A DNA stretch of 64,000 nt from Parasponia andersonii (lineage: Eukaryota > Streptophyta > Magnoliopsida > Rosales > Cannabaceae), in the NCBI GenBank assembly GCA_002914805.1, contig JXTB01000422.1, positions 1-64,000 on the forward strand, written 5' to 3'. Below the pieces are notes generated by a model. It was not told where the DNA came from and ran no database searches. It saw only the letters and a program-made list of their open reading frames with translations. Below are positions 23,890 through 36,043 of this stretch, one piece after another. Positions within the stretch are counted from its first letter, which is position 1. Each line of letters begins with the position of its first letter. Made by a program: the position numbers and the translations under genes.

Positions 23890-24819
23890 AGTGTCTGATA
23901 CGGTTGAATAGATAATCTATCATCAGATGAACTATCCAATACAGAAGAATAATACAATAGAACTTTTGTCTTTCCTTTTTTTTTTTCTGCTCAACAACGC
24001 AATGGCTTTGAAATGCAAACATTTTACTTATGTACGTTTACGTTTTACCATGTACATTGTACAACTTTAGAATATGAAACACGAATAAAAGTTCTGCTAC
24101 ACAATTTGTTTTCCATTTCTACCCATACATGTTTGATCACCTGAGACCTGAAATCGCAAGAGTTCAGGGAAAACAATATTTTCCAGTCCTCAATATGTGA
24201 CAAACTATATACTAATTCTTTTCTAAACTTCATCCTTTTTGTGCCGATGTTGTTTTTTATTGCATGTTTGTTTTCTCTCCAAGATGTCGTTGGTCTCTTT
24301 TTTTAAGTACGTTGTTTTTCAGTCGACTTTATCAGTGTCGTTTTGTTTCCCTCGATGTTCAACTTCAGCAAACACAATGTCGTCTTCTATTAGATGTCTT
24401 TCTTCTTCTATTACATTTTGTTGCTCCTCAGATCAGATGTGGCTTTTAAAGACATGCCGTTCATAAAGGTGTTTACATAGACATGTCGTTCATAAGATTT
24501 CATCAAGGGATGTTGGTTTACAAATATTATTGGCAATGTCGTTTATTTGGGACCTGTCGTTTTCCCGTTTTAAGATGTCGTTTATACGCTGCCATTTCTA
24601 TACGACATGTCATTGAGGAAGGCCTCAAGCCAGGCTACACTATTCCATCAGCCCGGCCCATGAGTCCCTGAAGGAGATCCCTCTCCTGTTGCGCTGGAAC
24701 AAGTACTATGTTCCCCAGTTAACTGTCTCAAGTCCATTCAGTCCTTAGATTTGAGGCCACACAGACAGAGGCGACGAGCTCTGAGTGTTCTGACTTCTGA
24801 AACTGACTATGCAGTGATT
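23890..24819. promoter_or_regulatory. APEM9 3' flank and TruA-gene promoter with TGTCGTTT cluster
   Basis: About 350 bases of APEM9 3' flank are followed by a run of TGTCGT-core motifs on the plus strand between 24285 and 24582 (24285, 24336, 24379, 24484, 24538, 24555, 24576, plus a TGCCGTT at 24455), then the leader of the pseudouridine synthase gene. The frame at 24483-24671 is short and unlike any family. The motif cluster is discussed in the findings. Confidence 0.5.
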
Positions 24820-27800
24820 ATGGTCTCGCTCTCCTCACCCAAACAACTCATTCGCAAGATTCAGATGGAAATCCAGCCGCCAACAAAGAAGGACTATTTT
24901 CACTACAACCACGCTGACCCATGTCGATTTTCTCGTTGGACAGCCAGGTTTTACTCCTTCCTTTTTCTCACTGCACCTCTCTTTATTTTCTTCGTTTGGA
25001 GTTGACCCACCAAAGCTAATGGTCTAAATTCTTCAACTTTCTGACAATCGAAACCTGGGTTTTGACAGGGAAAGCTTCCAGTTCATGTATGCGCGACCAT
25101 GGGAGCATGTCCTTGATTTTTATTCCCAACTCGTCAATGGAAGCGTTTCTTTGTCCACATTGTTTGGGGTCGAGGTGGGTCACTCTTATATGTTTGATTT
25201 TTGTCTTTGATACTTTTGATTTTTGTCTTTGATACTTGTAGTTATGGCATGAATGAAGGATAACAATGAAGTTTTTACTATGTTTCCGTACTACTATTTG
25301 GTTGACGAAATGAATGATTGTCTTCTTACTATTGTGATATTTATGATATAGAACTTTATTTACAGAAGTGTCATGTTGGTGGTGATGGTGATGAAATTCC
25401 TGAGATTTCTGATAAGACTGAATTAGAGAGTGTTTCGTCTAACGATAAGTCTGGTAGGTGGGCGAGGATAACATTTAAAGTTGTGCTTGGATATCATGGG
25501 GCATCTTTTGATGGGTGGCAAAAGCAGCCAGGATTAAACACTGTTCAAGGGTAAGTGCTTCCTGTTAACTTCTAAGCCTTTAGATAATTGTACGGAACTT
25601 GTGATAATATAGCAATTTGTGATAATATAGCATCGGTTCAAGTTGCGATTGACTGCGTTTGCAGAGGTTTTTCATTTATAGTACTGAAGGAATTATTACA
25701 GTTATTGCAATTTACTACCCCCTTTTGGATAAAGTTCCTTTTTATGTTGGTAGTTTACTTGCGCCTCATGCTGATTATGAGAAGTGGTTATTAAACAAGC
25801 GCTTTAATGATTAATGGTTTATATATTTGTTCTTCGATCAAAAAGAAGGGAGTTTGTTTTTAGGACTTTGGACATTCCTTTTTTTTTTTTTTCTCTCACC
25901 CTAGTTCATCACTTAAATGCATGTTGCACACATTTCACTGAAACATCAACTTATCATTGTTGAGAGATTGAAAATATGACTAAATTGAATTCAGCATTTG
26001 ATTTGCACTTGCTTCTCTTCATTTTGACAGTTTGGTGGAAAGATCTCTTGGGAAATTTGTTGATGAGAAGAAAGCACAATTGTTAAAAGACAAATCTTTA
26101 CCAGTAGAAGGCTGTGCTGTTGTCGCCGGACGCACTGACAAAGGAGTCACAGCCCTGCAACAAGTTTGTTCTTTTTGTATGTTAAAATATTAGTAAATAT
26201 ATTCTGAATTTGCTGTCTGAAAATTCTCGTATGAAAGCTTGACTTTATTGGCAAATTTGTTTTGTGTAATCCATTTTCATCGAACAAATTTTCTCTGCTC
26301 TACAATCTATAGCAGATGAAACTAAAATTGTGTTTAGATTTCCTTGAATTAGTATCTATCTTGTAGTTTCTATTTTCTTGAAATGAAGCAGTCTCGTCTT
26401 TTAAAAGGTTGAGCTGTGGATGTAGCTTATAATATTTTTGTTGTTTGTGTAAATTTTTTACAGATGGTGGAAATATTTGTTTTAAACTCATATTGTTATG
26501 TCTCTAGATACTTGGAGAAAGGATATTAAATGTAAAGATATTGAAGATGCAATCAATAGTATGGCACCAGGGAAACTCAAAGTCAAATCTGTTTCTGAGG
26601 TATTGAATTCTTCAAGTTTTTTCAAGGCATCTAACATTACATCTCCATCCATTGTGGTTCCTTAGATATCTTTAGCATATCCACGAGGATCTTTGTTAAC
26701 ATAGCAGCTCCAGATCTTCAGTTGTTGTTTACTTGCTTTTCTATTCTTTTCGAAATTTTATTTTATTGATACTGCATCTTACATGCTGCAGGTATCACGT
26801 GTCTTCCATCCAAATTTTTCTGCTAAATGGAGGCGATACCTATATATTTTCCCCCTTAATGATGAAGAGCATGGAGAGCAAAGCAATGAGAGTGGAGAGG
26901 GTGTTGAAAATCAGGAGGAGAATGAAAACGGATGTGGGGAAGGTAATGATGAGAGTTTTGAAAACTTAAGCATTGATGACAGGGAAGAGTTAGAAAGTGG
27001 GAAGAAACCACAGACATTCAGTGTAAACCGAGTGAACCAACTTTTACGGCAGCTAGAAGGAAAGCTATTGTCGTACAAGATGTTTGCACGTGATACAAAG
27101 GCTTCTAGAAATGTGTAAGAACAAACAATTTTTTTTTTTTTCCTGTGGAATCTCTATACCCGTCATGCGCAAAGGAGTTCCTTTTTTACTTAGAGATTTC
27201 CAAGGCTTTTGATTTGAGCTTGTAGATGTTCTGGTGTCCTCTAATGCTTGCTAACTAAAGCTGTCTATATTTCCCAGAGGTCCACCAACGGAGTGTTTTC
27301 TCTACCATGCTCGAGCAACAGAAGCCAGATTGCCATCTTCAGTTAATATTTCTTATTATTTAAGTTATTTTCTTACTGACATAATAGTATTTTATAACGC
27401 AAGTACTAACACGATTGATATTTTTCTAGGACTGCGTCGAAGGAGCAAGGATTATGTGTGTCGAATTGGTTGCTAATCGTTTCTTACGGAAGGTACTACT
27501 TTCACTTGTCTACTCATTACTCAAATCTTTACTCCAGAATTTGTCTGCTCTTTTGAATCTCTGTATATGTCATTTGTATAGTTGCTGAGAGAAGACTACT
27601 TGGGGTACTTCTGAGATCTTTTTGTTTTGTCACATAATCACGAGCTAACAATTCTTTCACAGATGGTTCGGGTACTAGTGGCAACGTCAATAAGGGAAGC
27701 AGCTGCAGGTGCAGAAGAAGATGCATTGCTAAGGCTGATGGATGCCACATGCAGACGCGCCACTGCTCCTCCAGCACCCCCTGATGGCCTGTGTCTTGTC

Positions 27801-27857
27801 GATGTAGGATATATGGAGTTTAATCCTCAAATTTGTTTTATTTACCAAGAATTATAG
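24820..27857 (+). CDS. TruA-family tRNA pseudouridine synthase, 433 aa
   Basis: Nine exons: 24820-24947, 25069-25174, 25366-25550, 26031-26176, 26508-26599, 26792-27114, 27278-27341, 27430-27492, 27663-27857. Total 1302 nt, in phase. Residues about 109-140 match the TruA start (FKVVLGYHGASFDGWQ, then NTVQG). The catalytic motif AGRTDKGVTALQQV places the nucleophile at Asp176. Later blocks are RVFHPNFSAKWRRYLY and MCVELVANRFLRKMVRVLVAT. TruA enzymes convert uridine to pseudouridine in the tRNA anticodon arm. A plant-type acidic insertion (NDEEHGEQSNESGEGVENQ and on, from about residue 232) separates the two halves of the fold. The N-terminal 100 residues are not TruA; they lack a clear transit peptide, so location is open. 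The start was chosen at the first ATG of the frame. Confidence 0.88.
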
Positions 27858-28550
27858 AATGAACTTACTAAAACAGTTTCATAAACCACTTTATTTTGTA
27901 CGCTTATTACTCACTGTCTGCGTGTCTAAAACATGCAATATTGATAAGGAGCTTAATGCTCCTATTTTTATCAGAATGGTATTGGATAGAAATTCCGGTG
28001 ATCTGACGGTCATAATTCTCAAACATTTACCATATGATTTTTTTTTCCCACATTACGAAAGGAATCTAAAACTACGGAGGGCAAAGGAAAGAAATTATAA
28101 TAATAATAATGGCGAATATATATATATGCGTGTGTGTGTGTAAATATAGGAAAAAAATATATTATATAGGTGAAAGGGGGCATATTATACCACATGAGGA
28201 AACTAAAACTGAAAGGCTGGGAGGAAATTTCTCATGCGAGGGGGATAGGTGGACTTTGTCAAACGCTAGAGGATCATTTGTCTGTGTTGCTTTCCAACTC
28301 CTATTCTTAGCTTAGCAGTTACAAGTTAGAAGGCAGCAGTTATCAGTTAGGCCTGGTCTTTTGTCCTCTTTCTCTCTGTCTCTCTCTGATTTTCCCATGC
28401 CACCGAAATTTTGCACCAGCCTTCTTCCTCGTCCAAGCAATATTCGTCCAATACCACTCATTTCTCAGTTCCAGCAGCAGCAGAAGCAGCCCCCTCCAAC
28501 GGGCGCACACGCCGCCCCACTCACTAGAGCGTGTACCATTACCATTGCCA
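27858..28550. other. Intergenic, PRK promoter
   Basis: It holds the 3' flank of the pseudouridine synthase gene, a short (AT)(GT) tract near 28117-28141, and a CT-rich leader (28365-28395). The frame 28361-28582 overlaps the real start in another frame and is probably leader sequence. Confidence 0.5.
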
Positions 28551-30824
28551 ATGGCAATAGCATTGGCACCTCACTGTTTTAGGCTTTTGCTTTTCCTGCA
28601 TTGCTTCCTTGAAGTTTTTGCCTCTTCTGACTCCGATTCCGACTCCCTTCTTAGCTTCAAGGATTCTTTACAAAACAGTTCCTCTCTGTTGCCTAGTTGG
28701 AGTTCCTCCACCGCTCCCTGCTCCGCCCATAAAGCCAATTGGGAAGGCGTTCTTTGCAGCCAGCAGGGAGAGATATGGGGCTTGAAGCTTGAGAACATGG
28801 GACTCAAGGGCGTCATTGATGTGGATTCTCTCAAGAACTTGCCTGACCTCAGAAGTCTAAGTTTCATGAACAACGATTTTGATGGACCAATACCCGATAT
28901 CGGACAACTTGGTGCCCTCAAATCAATCTACTTATCCAACAACCGGTTCATTGGGGAGATTGACACTGCCATATTCTCAAGAATGCAGTCCTTGAAGAAA
29001 GTGGATCTGGCCAACAATCAATTCATGGGTGTGATACCTCAGACATTGGCTCTTTTGCCAAAGCTTATTCTGCTAAGGCTTGAAGGCAACCAGTTTCAAG
29101 GGCAGATGCCACATTTCTCAAATAGAACTTGGGTTTCTTTCAATGTATCCAACAACCAATTGGATGGTCAAATCCCACCAGGCCTTGGCAATTTGGACCC
29201 AACCTCCTTTAGTGGTACGTTATTATGAGTCAATGATGATAAATATGAGCCATATTGATCTACTTTATCATTTTAATTTCTTAACGATCTTATCATCATC
29301 TCCATTTTTTACAAAGGCATATAATCTGATGAGCAGGGAACGAGGATCTCTGTGGACTGCCATTGAAACCGTGTCCCTCAAGCAAGCCGTCAATACCGAG
29401 CATCGTCGTGGTAGTGGTAGTTGTCGTAATTGCACTATGTGCCATAGTAGTTGTCATCATCATCCTGAGCCGCCGTAAACAAACATCCACGTCGGTAGAG
29501 GATCCAAGGGCATTGCCAAAAGAAGGTACTAGTCATGACTGCTGCGAAGATGATCAATGTGAAGTATACCAGTGCTCATCACCGATTGCAAGCAGTGCAA
29601 GTGGTAAAAAGAAAGGAGCAGACAAGTTGAAGGTGACGTTCGTGAGAGACGACAGAGTGAAGTTTGATATGCAGGACTTGTTGAGAGCGTCGGCGGAGAT
29701 GTTAGGGAGCGGGCGGTTCGGGTCTTGTTACAAGGCGGCCTTGCTGAGTGGACCGTTGATGGTTGTGAAGAGGTTTAAGCAAATGAACAATGTGGGGAGG
29801 GAGGAGTTCCAGCAGCACATGAGAAGGCTTGGCAGGTTGAGACATCCCAGTTTGCTTCCTCTTGTGGCTTACTATTACAACAAGGAAGAAAAGCTCTTGC
29901 TTTTCGACTACATGCAGAACGCTACAACCTTGGCTTTTCATCTTCATGGTACATACACGCGATTATAAACAATAGGAAAATGCTAAAGGGCACTTGTAGA
30001 CGTAGCACCACACCTACTCATAGCATTGCTCTAAATAATAAATGTGTCATATATGTGATAGTATCATAAAGAATGATACATAGCATTCCTCAATTATTGA
30101 TCAATATCATTGCTTATGCTAAATAGGAACATCAGCTGATCATCGGCTTGATTGGAGAACACGGTTGAGGATTGTGAAAGGGGTGGCAACGGGTGTTTCA
30201 TATCTCCAAAACGAGCTTCCGAGCCTAATAGCGAGTCACGGCCACCTCAAGTCCTCAAACGTTCTTCTCAAGGCAGAGACATATGAGCCCCTGCTTTGTG
30301 ACTACGGCCTAATCCCATTGATGAATCAAGAAGTTGCCCAGCAGCTAATGGTGGCCTACAAATCACCAGAGTACCTTCAACACGGCCGGATCACCAAGAA
30401 GACCGATGTGTGGAGCCTTGGCATATTGATACTCCAAATACTGACTGCCAAGGAGGAAGTTGAGGATTTGGCCAGCTGGGTTAGCTCAGTTAGTCCTGAT
30501 CAATATCAGGATGAGCTGTTCGACACAGAACTGGTATCCAGGGCGGCAAGGGGGAGCGAGGACGAGATGGTGAAGCTGTTGAAGATAGGGATGGGATGTT
30601 GCCATGGTGATGTGGAGAAGAGGTTGGATATGAGAGAAGCTGTTGAGAAGATTGAAGAGTTGAAAGAAATTAGCACTTACGGTTATCATGAGACTACTAC
30701 TAGAACTAGTACTACTCATGACATAAATGATGAGGATTTTTACTCCTCGTGTGCTAGTGAAATGGACATGAGGTCCTCCAGAGCAATGTCTGATGAATTT
30801 ATCAATATATCGTTCAAAAGTTGA
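28551..30824 (+). CDS. PRK-type LRR receptor-like (pseudo)kinase, 657 aa
   Basis: Three exons: 28551-29214, 29337-29948, 30127-30824 (1974 nt, in phase). A signal peptide (about 1-28) is followed by a Leu-zipper-like cap, CSAHKANWEGVLC, and five to six LRRs (for example LKSIYLSNNRFIGEI, LKKVDLANNQFMGVIP), a NEDLCGLPLKPC cap, and a Val-rich membrane segment (about 242-264). The kinase domain keeps the Gly loop (LGSGRFGSCYKA) and the VVK lysine (about 366), but the catalytic loop reads HGHLKSSN instead of HRDLKxxN (about 463-470) and the DFG position reads DYG (about 483). This is the layout of pollen receptor-like kinases (LRR III), which act in pollen-tube growth signalling; several are weak or inactive kinases. 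The ATG at 28551 was chosen because the only longer in-frame start is TTG. Confidence 0.85.
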
Positions 30825-31721
30825 ATATTTACATATACACATTGCACACACACACATGTTATATATGAGAATTCATTGATCATGTTCCAACCTTTCTAGT
30901 AGTCCATATATCCATTAATAGCTTCGTATATGTACTTTGAAAGAAAATGGTACGTGCATGAGTATAGTTTATTCTTCCCAATTAAAAGTAAAAAACACTA
31001 ATGATTAGTTCTTGAGATATAGAAGTGTGTCCAATATTGGCCGTGAAAATAGTTCTAGAATAATTAACGAGCCAAGAGTTCTAGTCATATTTGTTGTTCT
31101 TTTTTTCTTTTTTCTTTTTTTTTTTTTAATTTTTAAAAGTGAAATGATCAAGAAAGAAGATGTACTCAAAATATTGTTTCAAGAAATCTCCATTATCTCA
31201 TTTCACTTTTTTCTTTTCAAATAAAAAAAGAATATAACATAGACATTTCCAATCAAGCCTACGTGCTCAAAATTTTGTTTTCACGGTTAAGTAAATGGCA
31301 TGCCATGTCATATAAGCATAATAGTATGTGTAACAAGTTTTGTTTTCCAGATAGAGAGTTTGGCTGGATTTTATCTGTTTGGTTAACTAATAAGGACGCA
31401 CTGGAAGGTGGTTCCGCGGGTATTTGTTAGTCTATATATGTAACATTATAGATCAACCATATATTTCCAATAATAAGCTATATACAATCACCTAACAAAC
31501 ATACCAATTAGCCAAAACAGACGATAGATGGGATCAAAATTAACAGATTTTACTAGTTTTTTGGTTTTACTTGAATGGCCCTTAGGCATATGCACTGAGA
31601 GAAACAGCTAGCTCATCAAACTTGTCTCTCTTAATCTCCTTATTATTTCTTTTGAAAAGGGCAGAGAGATCTAGAGCTCAAGGCTTATTGTTCATCTTTA
31701 GTTTACTTCACTAGATTGATA
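30825..31721. other. Intergenic, nothing recognised
   Basis: AT-rich sequence with poly-T tracts near 31096-31130. It contains the PRK 3' flank and the promoter of the USP gene. No gene or clear repeat. Confidence 0.55.
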
Positions 31722-33217
31722 ATGTCTGATACATACGAATATGATAATTATGACAATGATAACCATGATACTAACGCTGGAAAGAATGAAGGTGGCGGGG
31801 AAAGCCGGATTAGGTGGTCAGAGAAGGAGGTGGTGGTAGTGGCAGTGGAGAAGGACAATAAGGCCAGCCGACAAGCTTTGAGATGGGCTATCAATCGTTT
31901 TGTCTCCAGAAACAAAAACAGAAGAACTAGACTTGTGCTTGTCCATGTTCGTCTTCGGTATCCAATATTTCCAATCTCTGAGCCTCATGATCTCTCAACA
32001 AGTACTAAGTTGGCTCCTTGGTTCTTTCCTTACTTCTATTCCTATTAATGAATTAGTGCTTAATTGTGATTAAAAATTAACAAGAACAATGTGCATCAGG
32101 AGACACCACCACCAGTCTGCTAGAAATGGAACCGGATGATTACGAGTTGGAAATCTTGAATCCCTTTCGATCCTTTTGTTCACGTAGACAGGTACTAATC
32201 AAAACAGATTACTCCTCTTCTATAAGTAGTACATCTGATTATCATGATCATCTAATCATCTTAATTGTATGTATATGCATTGCCTAATGTAACAGATTCC
32301 ATTTGAGATTGTTATACTTGAGGATTTTGATGTGGCACAAGCATTAGTTGACTATGCCATACGCCATCGAGTTGAGAATCTGCTTCTCGGTGCTACCTTA
32401 TCAAAGAATGGCTTTTCCAGGTAATTATTACCCTATTAATTGTTAAAAATTTTTGGTTTTCTGTTTATTAAGGGATTAATATTAAGATAGTTTATGTGAA
32501 TTGTTTTACTTGTAAAATGCAGGCTATTCAAGAGCAGTTCCTGTATCCCAAGCTATGTGCTAAAATGGATACCTGATTTCTGCAATGTATTCATCATCTC
32601 CAAACAGGGAAATCTCAGTGGGGTGCGAAATGCATGTCGTGCAGCGCCAACTATCCCACAAGATCAAACTCCTCACCATCATGACATGTAAGACTAGTTC
32701 ATATTAGACACATTGAGAAAAACTAGTATAGTCATATGATCAATCATAACAACTTATAAACTAATTGGTCATGTGTAGAGGTGGTGATACAAGCGACATT
32801 TTGGACGATGGGATCATCTCAGAAGCCGAGTCTGAATTCAGTTTTCTAAGCCCAGAAATTAGTCCAGCCACCGATATCATGTCCCATTCTCTCTCAGCCT
32901 TCAACTCATTACCTTTAATCAAATCAGCTAGACTACCTCGTGATGATGATTTTCATTTCCTGCATCAATTCACCTCAATCTCGCGCGACTGCAAGGGAAC
33001 TTCTCTATTCTTAACACACAAACTAGTAAGTAGATGGAGTGACTTGCTAGACCCTTACAGCACACAAAGAGCTCTATCATTAAAGGTATTAATTTTATTT
33101 CAATTACTTGTATACTTCCAGAAATCTATGGAAGAGGAGATGAAGGGACTTAAATTAGAGCAAAAGCAAACAATCGTCGCCTATCATTTAGGCTGCGAAG
33201 AAGCGGTTGTACCATAA
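31722..33217 (+). CDS. USP-domain protein, kinase-less derivative of a USP/RLCK gene, 366 aa
   Basis: Five exons: 31722-32001, 32100-32191, 32296-32420, 32523-32687, 32779-33217 (1101 nt, in phase). The N-terminal half is a universal-stress-protein-like fold: EVVVVAVEKDNKASRQALRW, LVLVHVRLRYP, FEIVILEDFDVAQALVDYA, LLLGATLSKNGFSRLF, CIPSYVLKWIPDFCNVFIIS. A Ser-rich linker follows, then the first turn of the coiled coil (MEEEMKGLKLEQKQTIVAY). It stops at VVP where the intact paralogue at 36176 runs on into its coiled coil and kinase. Aligning the two shows that the codon AAT of the paralogue has become TAA. The gene also carries a 36 bp in-frame segment (33086-33121) where the paralogue has an intron. 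It may be a functional USP-only gene or a young pseudogene. Confidence 0.65.
33086..33121 (+). other. 36 bp exonised intron remnant
   Basis: The segment starts GTATTAATTTT and ends TACTTCCAG, just where the paralogue has a 154 bp intron (37644-37797). It is below the length plants normally splice, is a multiple of three and has no stop, so it should be read as 12 codons (VLILFQLLVYFQ). Confidence 0.65.
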
Positions 33218-33359
33218 CAAAAGGTCCTAAATTTGGTTCTCACTGTCTTAGTTTCCTTTTAAAATCAACATATGAATCAAAGATTTGTATGATATTTTAT
33301 GTCTAAGCTTAACTTCAACGCAGGCATGACACTGACATGTGTGAGGTTAATAGTTACAG

Positions 33360-33530
33360 GCAACCCAACTAAACTCCAAGGAAACAACTAGAGGCACAAC
33401 TTTGGCAGAGGATGAAGCCGCTGCAAAATCTGAGGAAAAGAATCAAAAGCAAAGCTTAAGGTAGACACAGAACGGTTTCCCAGGCTGGAGGTGCAAGAGT
33501 AGAAATTAATGAGGAGAAGAAGAAGGTGGT
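33360..33530 (+). pseudogene. Fossil coiled-coil exon of the truncated USP-kinase gene
   Basis: After TTACAG the sequence GCAACCCAACTAAACTCCAA aligns with exon 8 of the intact gene (from 37974), sharing AGAGGCAC, GGCAGAGGA-like, GAAGC, TGCA, GAGGAAAAG-like and GCAAAG blocks in order, and later GAGGAGAAGAAGAAGG. The frame stays open for about 34 codons and then hits TAG. No kinase-domain sequence could be recognised downstream. Confidence 0.7.
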
Positions 33531-34100
33531 GTATTGTTTAGATCACTACAACATAGCTCTCAAATACCAAGCCTTATCCCATTTGTTGACAGTTCGATTT
33601 TTGTAACAATTTTACCTTTCAATATTGAATCAAACTTGTCTCAAGCAAAGGGAGTCAGAGCTCATGTAGTCTACTGTATAAGTCTGTACAAACTTCCAAT
33701 TAAAGTCTTGCTTCTTTTTCAGTCTCTTGCTTCCTTGTCCATATTACATTATAGTTGTTCTTAAGTATTATCTCAGCATTATACTAATAATTAGAAATCT
33801 TCCATTTATCATCCCAAAAATCTGTCAGGCTGTTATTTCACTGAGGAATGACAAAAAAACTTGTGTAAACCATATTATTGAACTGATATTGATCTATAAT
33901 TGGGTGATGTTCTTCATGGTTATACATGGAGGAACTGATTTTCTTTCATGTTATGGAGAAAAGAGGGTATAAAAGAAAAAAAAAATATTTGCAATGTAAA
34001 CCAAAACTCAAACGTCCTTAAATATTTGATGGAATTTGTCACATGGATAGCTACTTAGATTTGACAGTAAGGGTAGGCTAAGAAATTTTATTGGCAAGGT

Positions 34101-34611
34101 AAATTACACCTGACCCCCTATATTATGATGTCTTTGGCACATTGCCACCTATAATTTCTTTCTACTTTGTTTTTGATTGCGAATGGTTCATTAGTGCCTA
34201 CTTCATACATAATTAAAAACTTTTTCCTTTATATTTTTTTCCCATTTAAAACACTAATCAAACGCAAAATGTATAAATATTCCAGTGTATTCATTTGTGA
34301 AGTGTATAGATCATATCTATATGAAAATGATTCAACAACCACAAGTCCAATATATGAGGGGTTATGCGTCAAAAACACCATAAACTGAAGGAGGTTAGTT
34401 GCAACTTTCACTGTCAAAACCTTTTTTTCCTGTGTCCACCTTTACTAACAAGTCTACGTGGATGTTTATTTGGTGAATTCTGTTAATCACTTAACAGACG
34501 TTGAAGTAATGGTTGAGATTGTAAAAGGTTACAAAATTCAGGGTGCAATGTGCCAATAAAACAATTATGGGGCCAAAGTGCCAAAGGATTTACCATGAAA
34601 GGGTGTAAATT
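34101..34611. mobile_element. Probable non-autonomous DNA element, ~511 bp
   Basis: The left end AAATTACACCTGACCCCCTA and TTTGGCACATTGCC is mirrored on the right by GGTGCAATGTGCCAA, GGGGCCAAAGTGCCAAAGGA and GGGTGTAAATTT. The ends are therefore long imperfect inverted repeats. There is no transposase frame. A target-site duplication could not be fixed. Confidence 0.55.
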
Positions 34612-35948
34612 TTTATTTAATGAATAAAAAAGAAAATTCTTGGGTGTAATACTGAGTGGGCAATATTCCTATCATGGAACCATTTCCACCATTAAAATTC
34701 CATGAAATTCCAACCTTAAATGGTTGAATTGGCTAATAACATACCTCTAACTGAAGAAAGCTAAAGTTGGCTTTTTGGCCTATTGGTAGTTTATTTAGTA
34801 ACAAATGGTTGCTTTGCATAATTCTATTGACAATTTCGAAGAGCTTATCAATACTGAGCAATCAGAAGTGCATCAAATCTTGAATAAGCCAAAAAGGATA
34901 TTTTGAGACACCAAAATCTTTCACTAAAAATCTAAACCAGCGATGTGGCATTATTTTTAACTATATCTTATTTTATTTTTGAAAAAAAAATGATTGAAAT
35001 GAATATTGCCTCCTATAGTGTAAATTTTTAGTATAAAATATTAGTGTTACTCTTATCTACCTGATCTTGGGTATTCACTTTTCTAGGAAAAAAATTTACT
35101 TTTCTTCAGGAAAAAAAAAATAATTACGTTTGTGAGAAATTATAATATAAGTCTATAAATTTTCTTTCTTGTTTTTTTTTTCAAATTTTCGCTTAGTCAA
35201 AATAACTTATCAAAATTAGTGAACGAAAATTGAATCTTATCCTCTATAAACACTGAAAAGATTCAATAAAACAAATACAAAGATAACAAGATAAAATATA
35301 ATATTGCTTACTCAAGTAGACAAATATAATATAAGTCTCCTTTTTTATTGGTTTCGCATAATTTTTTAGGTTTATGTTTGTGTAATTGAGTATACATTGT
35401 TTATGGAGGTTAGCTTTGTATTTTTCATCAAGTAATTTTAATTGAAGAAGGAAAAGTTCGAAAGAATGTTTAAAATCGAAGACTTGGATTGTAATTATTC
35501 AAAATACATGGATCTTTATGCAAATAAAAATAAAAATAAAAACTAAATCTTCCCCTAATTTAATGTCCCATGCAAATAGTGACCGGATGTGAAGGAAAAA
35601 AAAAAAAAAAGAAAAAAGAAAAAAAAAATCTAAAAAAAGAGAACAATAATTATTATTAATATATGAAAAAAAAAAAAAAAGGGTACTAGTATTGCGGTGT
35701 ATCTAAACAAGGAGGGAGATAATAACTGGCTGCCACTAATGTGGGATTGAAACTCAGAGGCAGAGCAGATGGTTAGGAAGGGATTTGTTTCAGTTGTTTT
35801 GGGTTTTGGTCCTTTGTTACCTCCTCAACAAAACCAACAACTAACAAACTCTCTCCTTCTAGAGGGAAAAGGGTAATACTTTTTATCCTTTTTCCCTCTA
35901 CCAGACTGGAAAGAACAAGAGGAGCCATAGGCTAGGCCAGGCCACACC

Positions 35949-35978
35949 CTTCTTCTTCTTCTTCTTCTTCTTCTTCTT
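35949..35978. repeat. (TTC)n microsatellite
   Basis: Ten CTT/TTC units in the promoter/leader region of the USP/kinase gene. Confidence 0.9.
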
Positions 35979-36035
35979 GTTCTACTTGCCAACACAATAT
36001 TGCTGCTTTCTTGTTCATATATCTCTATGCATACA

Positions 36036-36043
36036 TATATAAA
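36036..36043 (+). promoter_or_regulatory. Candidate TATA box of the USP/kinase gene
   Basis: TATATAAA lies about 140 bp upstream of the ATG at 36176, a plausible core-promoter position in plants given a leader of about 100 bp. Confidence 0.4.

Noticed and set aside
33531..36000. Search for a detached kinase domain belonging to the truncated USP gene
   Set aside because: No glycine loop, HRD or DPEY-type motif was found in any frame, so the kinase is considered lost.
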